A stretch of DNA of 64,000 bases from Solirubrobacteraceae bacterium (GCA_030447785.1 JAUJOF010000011.1:13204-77203), one strand, 5' to 3'; shown: positions 18,301 through 28,145, counted from the first letter of the stretch. Notes: a model not told the origin generated them from the sequence alone. A program made the numbers and translations.

Positions 18301-20626
18301 GTCGGTCGAGGAGCGCCATCACGGTCGGAACCTGTGACGGGGCCCGCTGCTGGGCGAGGAAGATCCGGTAGACCGCCTCCTCGAGCTCGGGACCGCGCTC
18401 CAGGGTGTGCACCCCGTAGCGGGCCAGCGCGCGTGCGAGCCTGGCACGAAACGTCTCGGGCAGGCCCTCGCGCTCGACGTCGAGCGAGTGCAGATAGGAG
18501 CGGAAGTGCTCGCGGGGGCTGCGGACGCGCTCGTCTTCCTCGTCGAGCTGCTCTCGGGCTGTCGCCGGCCAGTTACGGGACAGCTCGGCCAGGTCGGCGA
18601 AGATCATGAGGATCTCCAGCTCGCCGTGAAGCACCTCGGGGTCGTCGGGAGGCAGCTGGTCTCGGGCCTGCTCGAACTCGGCGACCAGCCGGCGAGCCTC
18701 CTCCGGGCTCACGTCAAAGCCCATGATCAGGCTGCGCAGAGCGTCCAGGTGCTCACGCGCGCGCAGGCGGGCGCCGGTCTGGGGGTGACGCACCAGCGCG
18801 CCGAAGTCGATCCGCGGGGCGTCGGGCGCGACCGCGCCTTCCACGGCCTTCGGCTCGACGATCACCAGTGGCGCTCCCGCTTCGACATGGGCGCTGCCGG
18901 CGACGAGGACCTCCCGCACCCGCCCCGCATGCGTGGCCACGATCGTCATCTCCATCTTCATCGCCTCCAGGACCGCGACCGGCGCCCCCACCTCCACCTC
19001 GTCGCCCGAGGCGACGTTCATGGACACGACGAGCGCCGGCGCCGGCGCGCGGAGCACATCTCCCTCGTCTCGGGAGACGCGATGGGCCACGCCCTCGGCC
19101 TCCACGAGGTGATCCGGACCGTCGGTGACGGATTCGATCCTGAGGGCTCGCCCGCCGACGGTGAGCCGGCGCGCGAAGGGACGGACGGGCTCGACCTCCA
19201 CGTCGATGCTCGCGCCCTCGATCTCGACCCGGTAGCGACGCGGGCCCGTCTGGGCGACCGCCAGCCGGTAGGTGTGGCCGCGATGGCGCAGCTGCACCGT
19301 CCGATCGATCCCCTGGCCGGCCCAGGGGCGGCCGCGACTGGCGGCGGCATAGAAGCCACGGCGCTGGTGCTCCTGCTCGGCGTCGTAGAGGTCGATGGCG
19401 GCGGTCAGCACGGCCACGTCGGCGTGGCGTGCCCGAACGTGAGCGCCCGAGGCGACCAGGCGGTCCAACCAGCCGGTGTGGGCGGTGCCGGCGGTCATCT
19501 CCGGGCGCTCGAGGAGGTCCAGCAGGAAGGCCTTGTTCGTCGTCCCCCCGCGCACGACCACGGTCGTCTCGGTCAGGGCGCGGTGCAGCCGCGCCCTGGC
19601 CTCGGCGCGGTCGCGTCCCCAGCCGATGACCTTGGCGACCAGCGGGTCGTACCCGGTGAGGATGGCATCGCCCTGTGCGACGCCGGTCTCGACGCGCACC
19701 CCCGGCCCTGAGGGAAGGCCGAGGAGCTCGACGTCCCCGGGGGCGGGGGCAAAGTCGCGCTCGGGGTCCTCGGCGTTGAGCCGAGCCTCGATCGCGTGAC
19801 CGGACGCGGCCGGCGGCTCGCCGTCCAGGCGCCCGTCCAGGGCCACGCGGAGCTGGAGCTTCACGAGGTCGAGTCCCGTCGTCATCTCCGTGACGGGATG
19901 CTCGGCCTGAAGGCACGGGTTGATTGCCCGGAAGGCGAAGGACGTCTCGTCGGCCTGGAGGACGAACTCGACGCTCCCCGCGTTGCGAAGGCCGGTCAGG
20001 CGGGCGAGGTCGAGGGCGGCCGCCCGCAGCTCGGCCTCCTGCTCGGCGCTGAGGGCCGGCGAACCAGATTCCGCGATCACGTTGTGATCGTCGCGCCGGA
20101 TGGAGCAGTCGCGGACGCCGGCTGCCCAGACCGCGCCGTGGTGATCGGCGATGACCTGGACCTCCACGCGATGCTCAGCCGCGCCGTCCACCGTCTCCGC
20201 CGGGGCGCGGCTTGCGGCGACCACCGCCACGCCCGCCTGCTCGGCGGAGATCCTGGTCGCACTCGTGTCGCGCAGGCCGCGCAGGACTTCGGGTGGAGGG
20301 CCCACGAAGACGACGCCCAGGCGAGCGCACAGCTCAGCGAAGCCGGGATCGTCGGCGACGAAGCCCCAGCCGACCCACGCCGCGTCGGCTCGACTCTCGC
20401 GCAGGGCTCGCTCGAGCTCGCCGTGGTCGAGGTAGGGACTTGCGCCGGCGCCGACCCCGATCTCGACGGCCTCGTCGGCCTCGCGCACGAACATCGCCCG
20501 TCGCTCGCCCTCGGTGTGGAGCGCGATCGTGTGCATCCGCCGGCCGAGCTCTGCGTTGAGCTCTCGTACCGCACTGATCAGGCGCACCGCGGCCTCGCCG
20601 CGGTTGACGATCGCGATGCGGGTCAT
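15317..20626 (-). CDS. Acyl-CoA carboxylase-like fusion: biotin carboxylase-like + BCCP + carboxyltransferase (BC domain degenerate)
   Basis: N-term RIAIVNRGEAAVRLISA; biotinyl motif VLEAMKMEMT; C-terminal CT domain (NLSGFDGSPESLRDWQLEYGAEIGRAVVNFDGPIIFCVVSRYHGGAFVVFSG). Confidence 0.9.
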   Translation of the reverse strand: MTRIAIVNRGEAAVRLISAVRELNAELGRRMHTIALHTEGERRAMFVREADEAVEIGVGAGASPYLDHGELERALRESRADAAWVGWGFVADDPGFAELCARLGVVFVGPPPEVLRGLRDTSATRISAEQAGVAVVAASRAPAETVDGAAEHRVEVQVIADHHGAVWAAGVRDCSIRRDDHNVIAESGSPALSAEQEAELRAAALDLARLTGLRNAGSVEFVLQADETSFAFRAINPCLQAEHPVTEMTTGLDLVKLQLRVALDGRLDGEPPAASGHAIEARLNAEDPERDFAPAPGDVELLGLPSGPGVRVETGVAQGDAILTGYDPLVAKVIGWGRDRAEARARLHRALTETTVVVRGGTTNKAFLLDLLERPEMTAGTAHTGWLDRLVASGAHVRARHADVAVLTAAIDLYDAEQEHQRRGFYAAASRGRPWAGQGIDRTVQLRHRGHTYRLAVAQTGPRRYRVEIEGASIDVEVEPVRPFARRLTVGGRALRIESVTDGPDHLVEAEGVAHRVSRDEGDVLRAPAPALVVSMNVASGDEVEVGAPVAVLEAMKMEMTIVATHAGRVREVLVAGSAHVEAGAPLVIVEPKAVEGAVAPDAPRIDFGALVRHPQTGARLRAREHLDALRSLIMGFDVSPEEARRLVAEFEQARDQLPPDDPEVLHGELEILMIFADLAELSRNWPATAREQLDEEDERVRSPREHFRSYLHSLDVEREGLPETFRARLARALARYGVHTLERGPELEEAVYRIFLAQQRAPSQVPTVMALLDRRLQYADALPEPLRDEFHETLDRLIVAAQLRHPVVGELARSVRFRMFDQPVVEQARERVFAAVREQLSHLAAHPQAPDYAERMKVLVDSPQPLIRLLAERIGEEEVHEPMLELLTRRYYRIAPLEEVRSHVRDGRRLLTARYAADGRHVRLVTTLADASELAEAASAVAAGACEAPDSETVVDFYLSWSQPPPDADAMAAELLGAIAAARLPSKVGRVTVAVSGPAGGDVHYFTFRRADGSFEEERVTRELHPMIAQRLRLWRLANFELARLPAVEDVHLFHCTARENPADERLVALAQVRDLTPVRDASGRLTALPEPERVLAACLDSIRRVQAQRPSHKRLHANRVHLYFWPPLEMALDELRSFTRTLAPLTTGLGLEEVSIEARVPAPGDGDPRPMALGFSYQPGAGVTLSVDQPPTEPLAPLDEYAQNVLRARRRGTVYPYELVPLLTREDGTFTEYDLDEDGRLEPVERPFGENTAGIVVAVVRTITERYPEGMARVALFGDPTRALGSIAEPEALRIIRALDLAEELGVPVEWLAVSAGAKISMDSGTENMDWISRVLRRLITFTQAQGEVNVIVAGINVGAQPYWNAEATMLLHTRGILVMTPDSAMVLTGKQALELSGGVAAEDNFGIGGYDRIMGPNGQAQYWAADLTAACEILFAHYEHTYVAPGERHPRRASTTDPVDRDVRTFPHSSTNDDFQTVGDIFSQETNPERKKPFDIRTVMRAVGDQDHPPLERWAAMAGAESAVVFEAHLGGYPLTLLGIESHAVPRRGLLPADGPDQWTAGTLFPRSSKKVTRAINAASGNRPVVVLANLSGFDGSPESLRDWQLEYGAEIGRAVVNFDGPIIFCVVSRYHGGAFVVFSGTLNDDMEVIAVEGSYASVIGGAPAAATVFAREVATRTDADPRVAEHEARLEDADDDERARLGAQLADLRASVRSEKLSEVAAEFDSVHSVERALRTGSIDAIIPADRLRPHLVEAVERGLGRAWA

Positions 20627-20802
20627 CACCTTGCGAACGTCCCGAGGTCGAGCCGGGTGGGCCGCGTTCGCGCCATCCGGGCAGTGAACCAGAGCCTGGG
20701 CGGCGTTGCCCGCTGCATGCCTCGAAGCATGCGACGCACGCGTTGGTCAGGCGAGCGCCCGACGCATCGCTAACGAACGCGGCAGCTGGGTAGACGAGGC
20801 CC

Positions 20803-21825
20803 ATGCACGCAGACCAACGATTCATGCCTGATGGGGCGGTCCGGGAGCGGCCGGCGCTCGGCTCGGAGCGCGCCGTGGCCGGCGCAGCGATCGGGTCGGC
20901 GGGGATCGCCGTGCCCGAGCAGATCGTCGAGAACGCGGAGATCGCCGAGCGGCTGGGGGTGGAACCCGAGTGGATCGTCAAGCGCACGGGCATCAGCCGG
21001 CGCCACGTGCTCGCTCCCGGAGAGCGGTTGATCGACATCGCCACGAAGGCCGGGGCCGCCGCCTTGGCGCGGGCAGAGGTCGACCCCGCTGACCTCGACC
21101 TCGTCCTCGTGGCGACCACGAGCAAGGATCACATCACCCCGGATGCGGCACCGCTGGTGGCCGCCGAGCTCGGTGCCCGAGGGGCGGGCGCGTTTGATGT
21201 GGGCGCGGCCTGCACCGGCTTCGTCGCGGCGATCGCCGTCGCCCGCGGGCAGATCGAGACCGGCGTGGCCGAGCGCGTGCTCGTGATCGGGGCCGACGCC
21301 CTCTTCCAGTTCCTCAACCGCGACGACAAGCGCACCGCGGGGCTCTTCGGTGACGGCGCCGGGGCGGTGGTGATGACGGCAACCGACCCGCCGGGTCGGG
21401 TGAGCAACCCGGTTCTGCGCGCGGACGGCGGCCAGGCGCACCTGATCTACGCCAACCGTGACGAGGCCACGCTTCAGATGGAGGGCGGGGAGACCTTCCA
21501 CAACGCCGTGAACCGCCTCAGCGAGGTGACCCCGGAGACGCTCGCCAGCGCGGGCGTCGAGATGGCCGACGTCGATCTCTTCGTCTACCACCAGGCGAAC
21601 CGACGCATCCTGCGCGCGGTCGGCGAGCGGCTCGAGCTCCCGTCCGAGCGCGTGCTCGACTACATCTCCGAGTACGCCAACACGTCCGCGGCCACGATCC
21701 CGATCGCTCTCGCGGAGGCCCAGGCCGACGGCACGCTCGTCCCCGGTCAGCGGCTGTTCCTGGGGGCGTTCGGGGCCGGCTTCACCTGGGGCGGGGTGGT
21801 CATCGACTGGGGACTGGACGAATAG
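20803..21825 (+). CDS. fabH: Beta-ketoacyl-ACP synthase III family (FabH-like)
   Basis: VGAACTGF (Cys), YHQANRRI (His), EYANTSAATIP (Asn) triad. Confidence 0.92.
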   Translation: MHADQRFMPDGAVRERPALGSERAVAGAAIGSAGIAVPEQIVENAEIAERLGVEPEWIVKRTGISRRHVLAPGERLIDIATKAGAAALARAEVDPADLDLVLVATTSKDHITPDAAPLVAAELGARGAGAFDVGAACTGFVAAIAVARGQIETGVAERVLVIGADALFQFLNRDDKRTAGLFGDGAGAVVMTATDPPGRVSNPVLRADGGQAHLIYANRDEATLQMEGGETFHNAVNRLSEVTPETLASAGVEMADVDLFVYHQANRRILRAVGERLELPSERVLDYISEYANTSAATIPIALAEAQADGTLVPGQRLFLGAFGAGFTWGGVVIDWGLDE

Positions 21826-21905
21826 GTGTCCGAGCAGCGGAGGTGGAGAGAGATGCAGCATGAGGTTTGTATGCCCGTGAGCGTCGAGACCGGAGACAGG
21901 GTGCG

Positions 21906-23108
21906 ATGAACGGGCGTCGCGTGGTCATCACGGGCGTCGGAGCGGTCACGCCGCTCGGCGTCGGCGCGGACACCAGCTTGCAGCGCTGGGTCGCCGGCGA
22001 GTCGGGCATCGAGGACAGCCTGGCCCGCTGCCAGGAATTCGAGGCGACCGACTTCCTCTCGAAGAAGGACGCCCGGCGAACCGATCGGTTCACCCAGTTC
22101 GCGCTCGCGGCCGCGCAGGAGGCCCTCTCCCAGGCCGGCTTCGAGGACGGACCGCCGATCGATTCAGAGCGCGTCGGCTGCATCATCGCCACCGGAGTCG
22201 GCGGGCTCGCCACGATCGAGACCGGTCACGACGTCCTGCGCGACAAGGGGGCGGGCAGCGTCCCCCCGCAGCTCGTGCCGATGATGATGCCCAACGCGAG
22301 CGCGGGCATGCTGGCGCTGCGCTACGGCTTGAGAGGGCCGTCCCACAGCGTGGCCTCAGCGTGCGCGGCCGGCGCGGACGCGATCGGCACCGCCACGCGC
22401 CTGATCCGCACGGGTGAGGCCGACGCGGTCGTGACCGGCGGTGCCGAAGCGGGCCTGACCCCGCTCGCGCGGGCGGCGTTCGACAACCTGGGCGCCCTGT
22501 CGCCGTCCGGCATCTCTCGCCCCTTCGACGCACGGCGCGACGGTTTCGTGATGGGCGAAGGGGCGGGCGTGCTGGTGCTCGAGGACGCGGAGACCGCTGA
22601 GCAGCGTGGTCAGCCCGTGCTCGGCGAGATACTCGGCTTCGGTGCCACCTCCGACGCACACCACATCACGGCGCCTCAGCCGGAGGGGACCGGCGCGTCC
22701 CGGGCCATCGAGAGGGCGCTCGAGAACGCCGGCATCGGGCCCGAGGACGTGGACTACGTCAACGCCCACGGCACCTCGACTCCGCTCAACGATCGCGCGG
22801 AGACGCTGGCCCTCGTGGAGGCACTCGGCGAGGCGGCCAAGCGGATCCCGGTGTCCTCGACCAAGTCGGTGATCGGCCATCTCCTCGGCGCGGCCGGCGC
22901 CGTCGAGGTGATCCTCACCGTGCTGGCCCTCCGCCAGAATGTGACGCCGCCGACGGTCGGCTGGGAGGAGCGAGAGGAGGGGATGGACCTCGACTACGTG
23001 CCGGAGGCGCGCCCGCTCGAGACCCGCAACGGCGACGGAGCGGTCGCCATCTCGAACGCCTTCGGGTTCGGCGGCCACAACGCCGTGGTGTGTCTTCGCG
23101 CCACGTGA
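21906..23108 (+). CDS. fabF: Beta-ketoacyl-ACP synthase II (FabF)
   Basis: [60 protein letters not shown]. Confidence 0.95.
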   Translation: MNGRRVVITGVGAVTPLGVGADTSLQRWVAGESGIEDSLARCQEFEATDFLSKKDARRTDRFTQFALAAAQEALSQAGFEDGPPIDSERVGCIIATGVGGLATIETGHDVLRDKGAGSVPPQLVPMMMPNASAGMLALRYGLRGPSHSVASACAAGADAIGTATRLIRTGEADAVVTGGAEAGLTPLARAAFDNLGALSPSGISRPFDARRDGFVMGEGAGVLVLEDAETAEQRGQPVLGEILGFGATSDAHHITAPQPEGTGASRAIERALENAGIGPEDVDYVNAHGTSTPLNDRAETLALVEALGEAAKRIPVSSTKSVIGHLLGAAGAVEVILTVLALRQNVTPPTVGWEEREEGMDLDYVPEARPLETRNGDGAVAISNAFGFGGHNAVVCLRAT

Positions 23109-23120
23109 CGGACGCGATGT

Positions 23121-23582
23121 ATGGCATACGTCAGCGCTGAAGCGCAGCAGCAACTGCTCGACAACTTCGCGGAGGGGATCGACGAGATCGGTGTCGCGCT
23201 CGCGGCCCTGGGCGATGCCTACGAGCAGCTCGACGAGTTCAACGCCGACAAACTCGAGGAGGAGCTGTTCCGGCCGGTGCAGGTCGCGTTCGGCCGGGCA
23301 AAGCGCACCCACGCCGAGTTCGCCGCTCGCCACGGGCTAGAGAGCCGCGCCTTCGCGCCAGGCGCATCCCCAGGGGCGCCGTCGCGAGGCGTGAAGGGCT
23401 TTCTCGACGATGCGCTGGAGGCGGTCGCTGTGGCCGACGGCGTCCTAGCGCGCCTGCAGGACTCGCTGATGCCCGTCGAGGTCGGAGACCCACAGCTGCG
23501 GGCCGGGCTCGCGGAGGTGCGCAGGCTGCTCGGTGACCTGTCTGCCAGGACGCGTCGGTTCGTGAGCCTCCTGGGGCGGTGA
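23121..23582 (+). CDS. Hypothetical helical protein
   Basis: 13 bp after fabF, coherent ORF MAYVSAEAQQQLLDNFAEGIDEIG... Confidence 0.55.
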   Translation: MAYVSAEAQQQLLDNFAEGIDEIGVALAALGDAYEQLDEFNADKLEEELFRPVQVAFGRAKRTHAEFAARHGLESRAFAPGASPGAPSRGVKGFLDDALEAVAVADGVLARLQDSLMPVEVGDPQLRAGLAEVRRLLGDLSARTRRFVSLLGR

Positions 23583-25535
23583 CGCACCCGCGAGCCCCTG
23601 CCTCATGGCGCGGCGGCGGTGGCGTGCCCTCGCCGCGACCACGACCAGTGCGCCCAGCACGGCGCCCGTGGCGGCGGTCAGGCCGATCAGGCCCTCCACC
23701 GCGGCCAGCGATCGGTAGAAGAGGTAGCCCAGCAGCGTGTAGGCGCTCGCCCACGTGCCCGTGGCCAGGATGCTGGGGAGGGCGAAGCGCCGGTAGGGCA
23801 TGCCCGACGAGCCGGCGAGGAACGGAACGACCGCGCGAACCAGTCCGACGAACTGCCCGGCGAACACGGCCTTGGCCCCGTGTCGGGCGAAGAAGCCATC
23901 CACCCAGGCAAGGCGCTCGGGGCCGATCCGGAAGCGAGGGCCGTGGCGGACGAGGAACGCGCGCCCGAACCGCCGGCCGGCGACGAAGCTCAGCCCGTGG
24001 CCGACCGCGGCACAGGCCCAGACCGTGGCGACCAGCACGCCGATGTGGAGCGTCCCCTCGCCCGCCACCGCGCCCCCGACGATCGCCGACCACTCCCCGG
24101 GGGCAAGCAGGCCGAGGAGCGCGGCGGTCTCGAGCAGGGCGAGAGCTCCCACGATCGCGTAGCTCCAGGAGCCCAGCTCCTGACCCAGCGCGGTCACGGC
24201 CTGCTCGGCGCTCGGCGGTTCGGGGAGCGCGCCCGCGAAGTAGGCCCCGGCGAGGGCGGCCACCGCGACCAGCGCCGCCAGCCGTCCGGGCGTGAGCTGC
24301 CGGCGCACCGTGATCGCGGCGGCCGCGGCTCGGGGACGGCGAACCCCGGAGGGGCGCTCCCCGAGCGAGATCGCCTCGTGCATCTCTTCCTCGAGGATCG
24401 CGTGGCGCGGGCGCGCCGCGAGGGCTCTGCGCAGTTGCAGGTAGGCGAGCGCTCCGGGCAGCATCGGCAGCCAGAAGGCGAAGACGCGGTAGGCGATGAC
24501 GGCGACGAGCGCGAGGCCGCCGCCCACACCGAAGGCGATCAGCGCGCCGATCATCCCGCCTTCGACGCCGCCAACCCCGCCGGGCAAGGGCAGAAGGTTG
24601 CCGAGCATGCCGACGAAGTAGGCGATGACCAGCACCGCCAGGGCGGGAGGCTCGCCGAAGGCATGGAAGGTCGCCCACAGGACGGCTATGTCGAAGCCCC
24701 ACCAGGCGGGCGCTCCGGCGAGGCCCAGCTTGCGACGGCGCAGGAGCGACACGGCGACCCGTGTCCCGCGTCCGGCCGCGGCCGGGACGTGCCCGCCTTT
24801 GATGAGCGTGCGCCGAAACGGGCCGGCGCCGGATGCGCGGGCCTGTACCCGCTGATCGAGGTCCGCGGGAACGCGGGTCAGCGCGAGCCCCGCCACGATC
24901 ACGAGCGCGCCGACCAGCGCCGGCACGAGGGTCAGCGCCCACGGGGCGCCTCCGGCGAGCAGTCCGGTCCACAGCCCGAGCCCGAAGAGCACGAGGCACG
25001 CCATGTAGACGCCGTAGAGGAGCACCAGGAAGGCCACCATCCGATCGGCGATCCGGCGCGCGTCGACGCCGAGGCGACGGAGCGCCCACGCGGTCAGCGC
25101 GACACCACCCGCCCCCGCGGCCGCGAACAGACGCGACGCGACGAGGCCGGCCATCGTGATCGCGTAGCTCTCGCGCCAGCCGACCGACCCTTCGCCGTCG
25201 ACGAAGACAGACCGAAACAGCGCGACGTAGCCGGCAAAGGACAGGATCTCGAAGAGCAGAGCGGCAGCGAGCCAGACAGGATCGCCGCCGGCCACCAGCG
25301 CGGGAGCCTCCGCGAGCTCGGCCAGGTCCGGCGGGGCCAGGAGGAGCACGACCACCGCGGCGATGGCTGCGAGACCGATGAGAGCACGCCGTACCCCAGG
25401 CCCGCGAGTCGATCGTACGCTCGCCGGCTGCTCCGCGCCGAGGCCGCCTTGCGCGCTCGCAGGCCAAGCCGTCGCGACTCCCCCCGCTTCGACTGCCATC
25501 CCTGAAATTCGTGGCGGCGCGTCCGAGCGTGCCAT
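23445..25535 (-). CDS. Fusion of lysylphosphatidylglycerol synthase-type TM (UPF0104) domain and DedA/VTT domain
   Basis: N-half PLPGGVGGVEGGMIGALIAFGV; C-half LAPGEWSAIVGGAVAGEG...FVGLVRAVVPFLAGSSGMPYRRF. Confidence 0.85.
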   Translation of the reverse strand: MARSDAPPRISGMAVEAGGVATAWPASAQGGLGAEQPASVRSTRGPGVRRALIGLAAIAAVVVLLLAPPDLAELAEAPALVAGGDPVWLAAALLFEILSFAGYVALFRSVFVDGEGSVGWRESYAITMAGLVASRLFAAAGAGGVALTAWALRRLGVDARRIADRMVAFLVLLYGVYMACLVLFGLGLWTGLLAGGAPWALTLVPALVGALVIVAGLALTRVPADLDQRVQARASGAGPFRRTLIKGGHVPAAAGRGTRVAVSLLRRRKLGLAGAPAWWGFDIAVLWATFHAFGEPPALAVLVIAYFVGMLGNLLPLPGGVGGVEGGMIGALIAFGVGGGLALVAVIAYRVFAFWLPMLPGALAYLQLRRALAARPRHAILEEEMHEAISLGERPSGVRRPRAAAAAITVRRQLTPGRLAALVAVAALAGAYFAGALPEPPSAEQAVTALGQELGSWSYAIVGALALLETAALLGLLAPGEWSAIVGGAVAGEGTLHIGVLVATVWACAAVGHGLSFVAGRRFGRAFLVRHGPRFRIGPERLAWVDGFFARHGAKAVFAGQFVGLVRAVVPFLAGSSGMPYRRFALPSILATGTWASAYTLLGYLFYRSLAAVEGLIGLTAATGAVLGALVVVAARARHRRRAMRQGLAGASPPQEAHEPTRPGRQVTEQPAHLREPGPQLWVSDLDGHQRVLQAR

Positions 25536-25741
25536 CCGTCTGCCTTTCTCCGCCGGGCACCCCTGTCGGGCGCCGTAGTGGCCGTCAGCCTGCCAGCGAA
25601 GAGGGCGCAATCCACGGCGGCTGACCCCCGGCGCAGGGTTCGGTTAACCCCCCACTTCGCCCTCCCTACTGCCGACGAGGCACATCGAGGTCGAGGTCGG
25701 CGACCGTCGGCGGTCCGCTCGCTCGAGTAGCGTCCTCGCCG

Positions 25742-26974
25742 ATGGCCGCGCAACGCACGCTCGACATTGCCGTCCTGGGCGCCACCGGCTTCGTGGGGAG
25801 GCTCACCGCGGCGTACCTCGCCCAGCACGCGCCCGAGGGCGTGCGCGTCGGGCTCGCCGGGCGGTCGCAGGCCAGGCTCGCGCAGGTGCGCTCACAGCTG
25901 GGGCCCGCTGCGATCGACTGGCCGCTCATCACCGCCGACTCCACCGACCCCGCCGCCATGGGGACCCTGGCCGAGTCCTCCCGCGTGGTCGCGACCACCG
26001 TCGGGCCCTATCGCATCTACGGCCGGCCGCTCGTGGAGGCGTGCGCGAACGCGGGCACCGACTACGTCGACCTCGCCGGCGAGATCCTGTTCATGCGCGA
26101 CACCATCGAGCGCTTCCACGCCACGGCCCAGGCCAGTGGTGCGCGGATCGTGCACACGTGCGGCTTTGACTCCATCCCCTCCGACCTGGGCGTCCTGGCG
26201 CTCCACGAGGCGGCGCAGGCCGACGGCGCCGGCGAGCTGGAGGACACGACGCTCGTCGTGCGGGGGATGAAGGGCGGGGCCAGCGGCGGGACGCTGGCCT
26301 CTCTGACGGGCCAGCTCGACGAGGTACGCGCGGCGCCCGAGCTGCGCACGCTGGTCGGCGATCCCTACGCGCTGAGCCCCGACCGCTCCGCTGAGCCTCA
26401 CCTCGGCGACGAGACCGATCTGCGCGGCCCGGTGCGCGACGACGCGCTTGGCATGTGGCTCGGGCCGTTCGTCATGGCGTCGATCAACACCCGCGTGGTG
26501 CGGCGCAGCAACGCGCTGCAGCGCTGGGCCTATGGTCGGCGGCTGCGCTACCGAGAGGCGATGGGCATGGGCACCGGGCAAGCCGGGCGCGTCAAGGCGG
26601 CGGGACTGGCCGGCGGCGTCGGCGCGCTCATTGCCGCGCTGGGCTTCGCGCCGACGCGCAAGGTGCTCGACCGTGTCCTGCCCGCGCCCGGCGAGGGCCC
26701 CAGCGAGCAGGCCCGGCGTAAGGGGTTCTTCGAGATCGATGTCCACACGCGGACCTCGACCGGCGCGCGCTACGTCTGTCACCTCGCCGCCCAGGGCGAT
26801 CCAGGCTATGCGGCGACCGCGGTGATGCTCGGGGAGAGCGCGCTGTGTCTCGTGCTCGACCGTGAGCGCCTGCCCGACCGCGCCGGCGTCCTCACGCCGG
26901 CCACCGCACTGGGCACCGCGCTGGCCGATCGCCTGCGCGGTGCCGGTCAGACGCTCGAGGTCGTCAGGGCCTGA
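25742..26974 (+). CDS. Saccharopine dehydrogenase-like / trans-acting enoyl reductase family protein
   Basis: DIAVLGATGFVGRLTAAYLA, VGPYRIYGRPLVEACANAGTDYVDLAGE, HTCGFDSIPSDLG. Confidence 0.87.
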   Translation: MAAQRTLDIAVLGATGFVGRLTAAYLAQHAPEGVRVGLAGRSQARLAQVRSQLGPAAIDWPLITADSTDPAAMGTLAESSRVVATTVGPYRIYGRPLVEACANAGTDYVDLAGEILFMRDTIERFHATAQASGARIVHTCGFDSIPSDLGVLALHEAAQADGAGELEDTTLVVRGMKGGASGGTLASLTGQLDEVRAAPELRTLVGDPYALSPDRSAEPHLGDETDLRGPVRDDALGMWLGPFVMASINTRVVRRSNALQRWAYGRRLRYREAMGMGTGQAGRVKAAGLAGGVGALIAALGFAPTRKVLDRVLPAPGEGPSEQARRKGFFEIDVHTRTSTGARYVCHLAAQGDPGYAATAVMLGESALCLVLDRERLPDRAGVLTPATALGTALADRLRGAGQTLEVVRA

Positions 26975-26994
26975 GCGCGCCTCCGGCGCTCACC

Positions 26995-27324
26995 TCACCG
27001 GCTCGACATGCTCCGGACCGCGCCCTGGCGGGGGGTCAGGTCACCGTTGGCGACCTTGTGGGCGATCGTGTCGCGGTAGTCGCCGCCGCCATCGCGCGTG
27101 CGCCCGCCCAACTGCTCCGGCGCGACGCCGAGGTCGGCCAGCGCGCGTGCGGCCTTGGGATCGTGGCAGCGCACCTCGAGCCACCTGGCCGTCATCGCAT
27201 CGTCGAACCCGGCGTCCGTCCACGCCTCCGCAGCCTCGTCAGGATCACCTCCGCGATCGGCGAGCTCGCCGTAGCGCCTGATGGTCTCAACGCTCGTCCT
27301 GGCCGGTGGGTGGTGCACCTTCAT
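26995..27324 (-). CDS. Hypothetical protein
   Basis: 109 aa MKVHHPPARTSVETIRRYGELADRGGDPDEAAEAWTDAGFDDAMTARWLEVRCHDPKAARALADLG... Confidence 0.5.
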   Translation of the reverse strand: MKVHHPPARTSVETIRRYGELADRGGDPDEAAEAWTDAGFDDAMTARWLEVRCHDPKAARALADLGVAPEQLGGRTRDGGGDYRDTIAHKVANGDLTPRQGAVRSMSSR

Positions 27325-27405
27325 GGGCTCGTCTCCCGGTGAGCTTGCAAGGTCGGTTATACACGACCGGCCGGTCTCGGTTCAGACCCCGGGCCCTTCG
27401 ATCAC

Positions 27406-28071
27406 ATGACGCCCCAGCCTCCGTCCTTCACTGAGCTGGCCGCCGCGCCGGATCCTCCCCTGGACGCACTTGCGCTGGCACTCGCGGCGGAGTTCCGCGA
27501 CGTCGACGCGGTGAAGGCTTTGGGGAAGCTCGACGAGCTCGGCGCGGAGCTCGAAGGCGTCGTACGGACGTCGGCGACCCCGCTCGCGGAGGCGCAGGCG
27601 TGCGCGCACCTGCTGGGCGAACGGTACGGGTTCGCCGGCGACCGCGAGCGGTACGACCATCCGGACAACTCCATGCTCGATCTCGTCCTGGCCAGGCGCC
27701 GGGGCCTGCCCATCCTGCTCGGCGTCGTCTACGTCGAGGTCGCCCGGCGCGCGGACATCCCCATCGCCGGGGTGGGCCTTCCCGGCCACTTCGTGGTCGG
27801 CCACTTCGGCGCCGCTCCGCCGGTCTTGCTCGATCCCTTCGCCGGGGGCGGCACCATCGCGACGGATGCCCACCCGAGCCTCGTGCGGCCCTGGTCTTCC
27901 CAGGAGATCGCGATGCGGATGCTCAACAACCTCCTCGCTGCCTTCCAGCGCCGCGCCGATCTCGGCGCCGCCATCCGCGCCGCGGAGCTGCGCCTCGCGC
28001 TACCGGCCGAGGAGGCGCTACGCGAGACCCTGCAGTCAGAGAGCCGGGCGCTGCGCGCCCGGCTCAACTGA
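27406..28071 (+). CDS. Transglutaminase-like SirB1-family protein
   Basis: NSMLDLVLARRRGLPILLGVVYVEVARRADIPIAGVGLPGHFVVGH. Confidence 0.8.
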   Translation: MTPQPPSFTELAAAPDPPLDALALALAAEFRDVDAVKALGKLDELGAELEGVVRTSATPLAEAQACAHLLGERYGFAGDRERYDHPDNSMLDLVLARRRGLPILLGVVYVEVARRADIPIAGVGLPGHFVVGHFGAAPPVLLDPFAGGGTIATDAHPSLVRPWSSQEIAMRMLNNLLAAFQRRADLGAAIRAAELRLALPAEEALRETLQSESRALRARLN

Positions 28072-28145
28072 GATGTCAGCGCCTCGGCTCGGTGGGGAAG
28101 TCGCCCTGAGGGTCATCATGGCGCCCAGGTGGGTACGGCGTTCGC

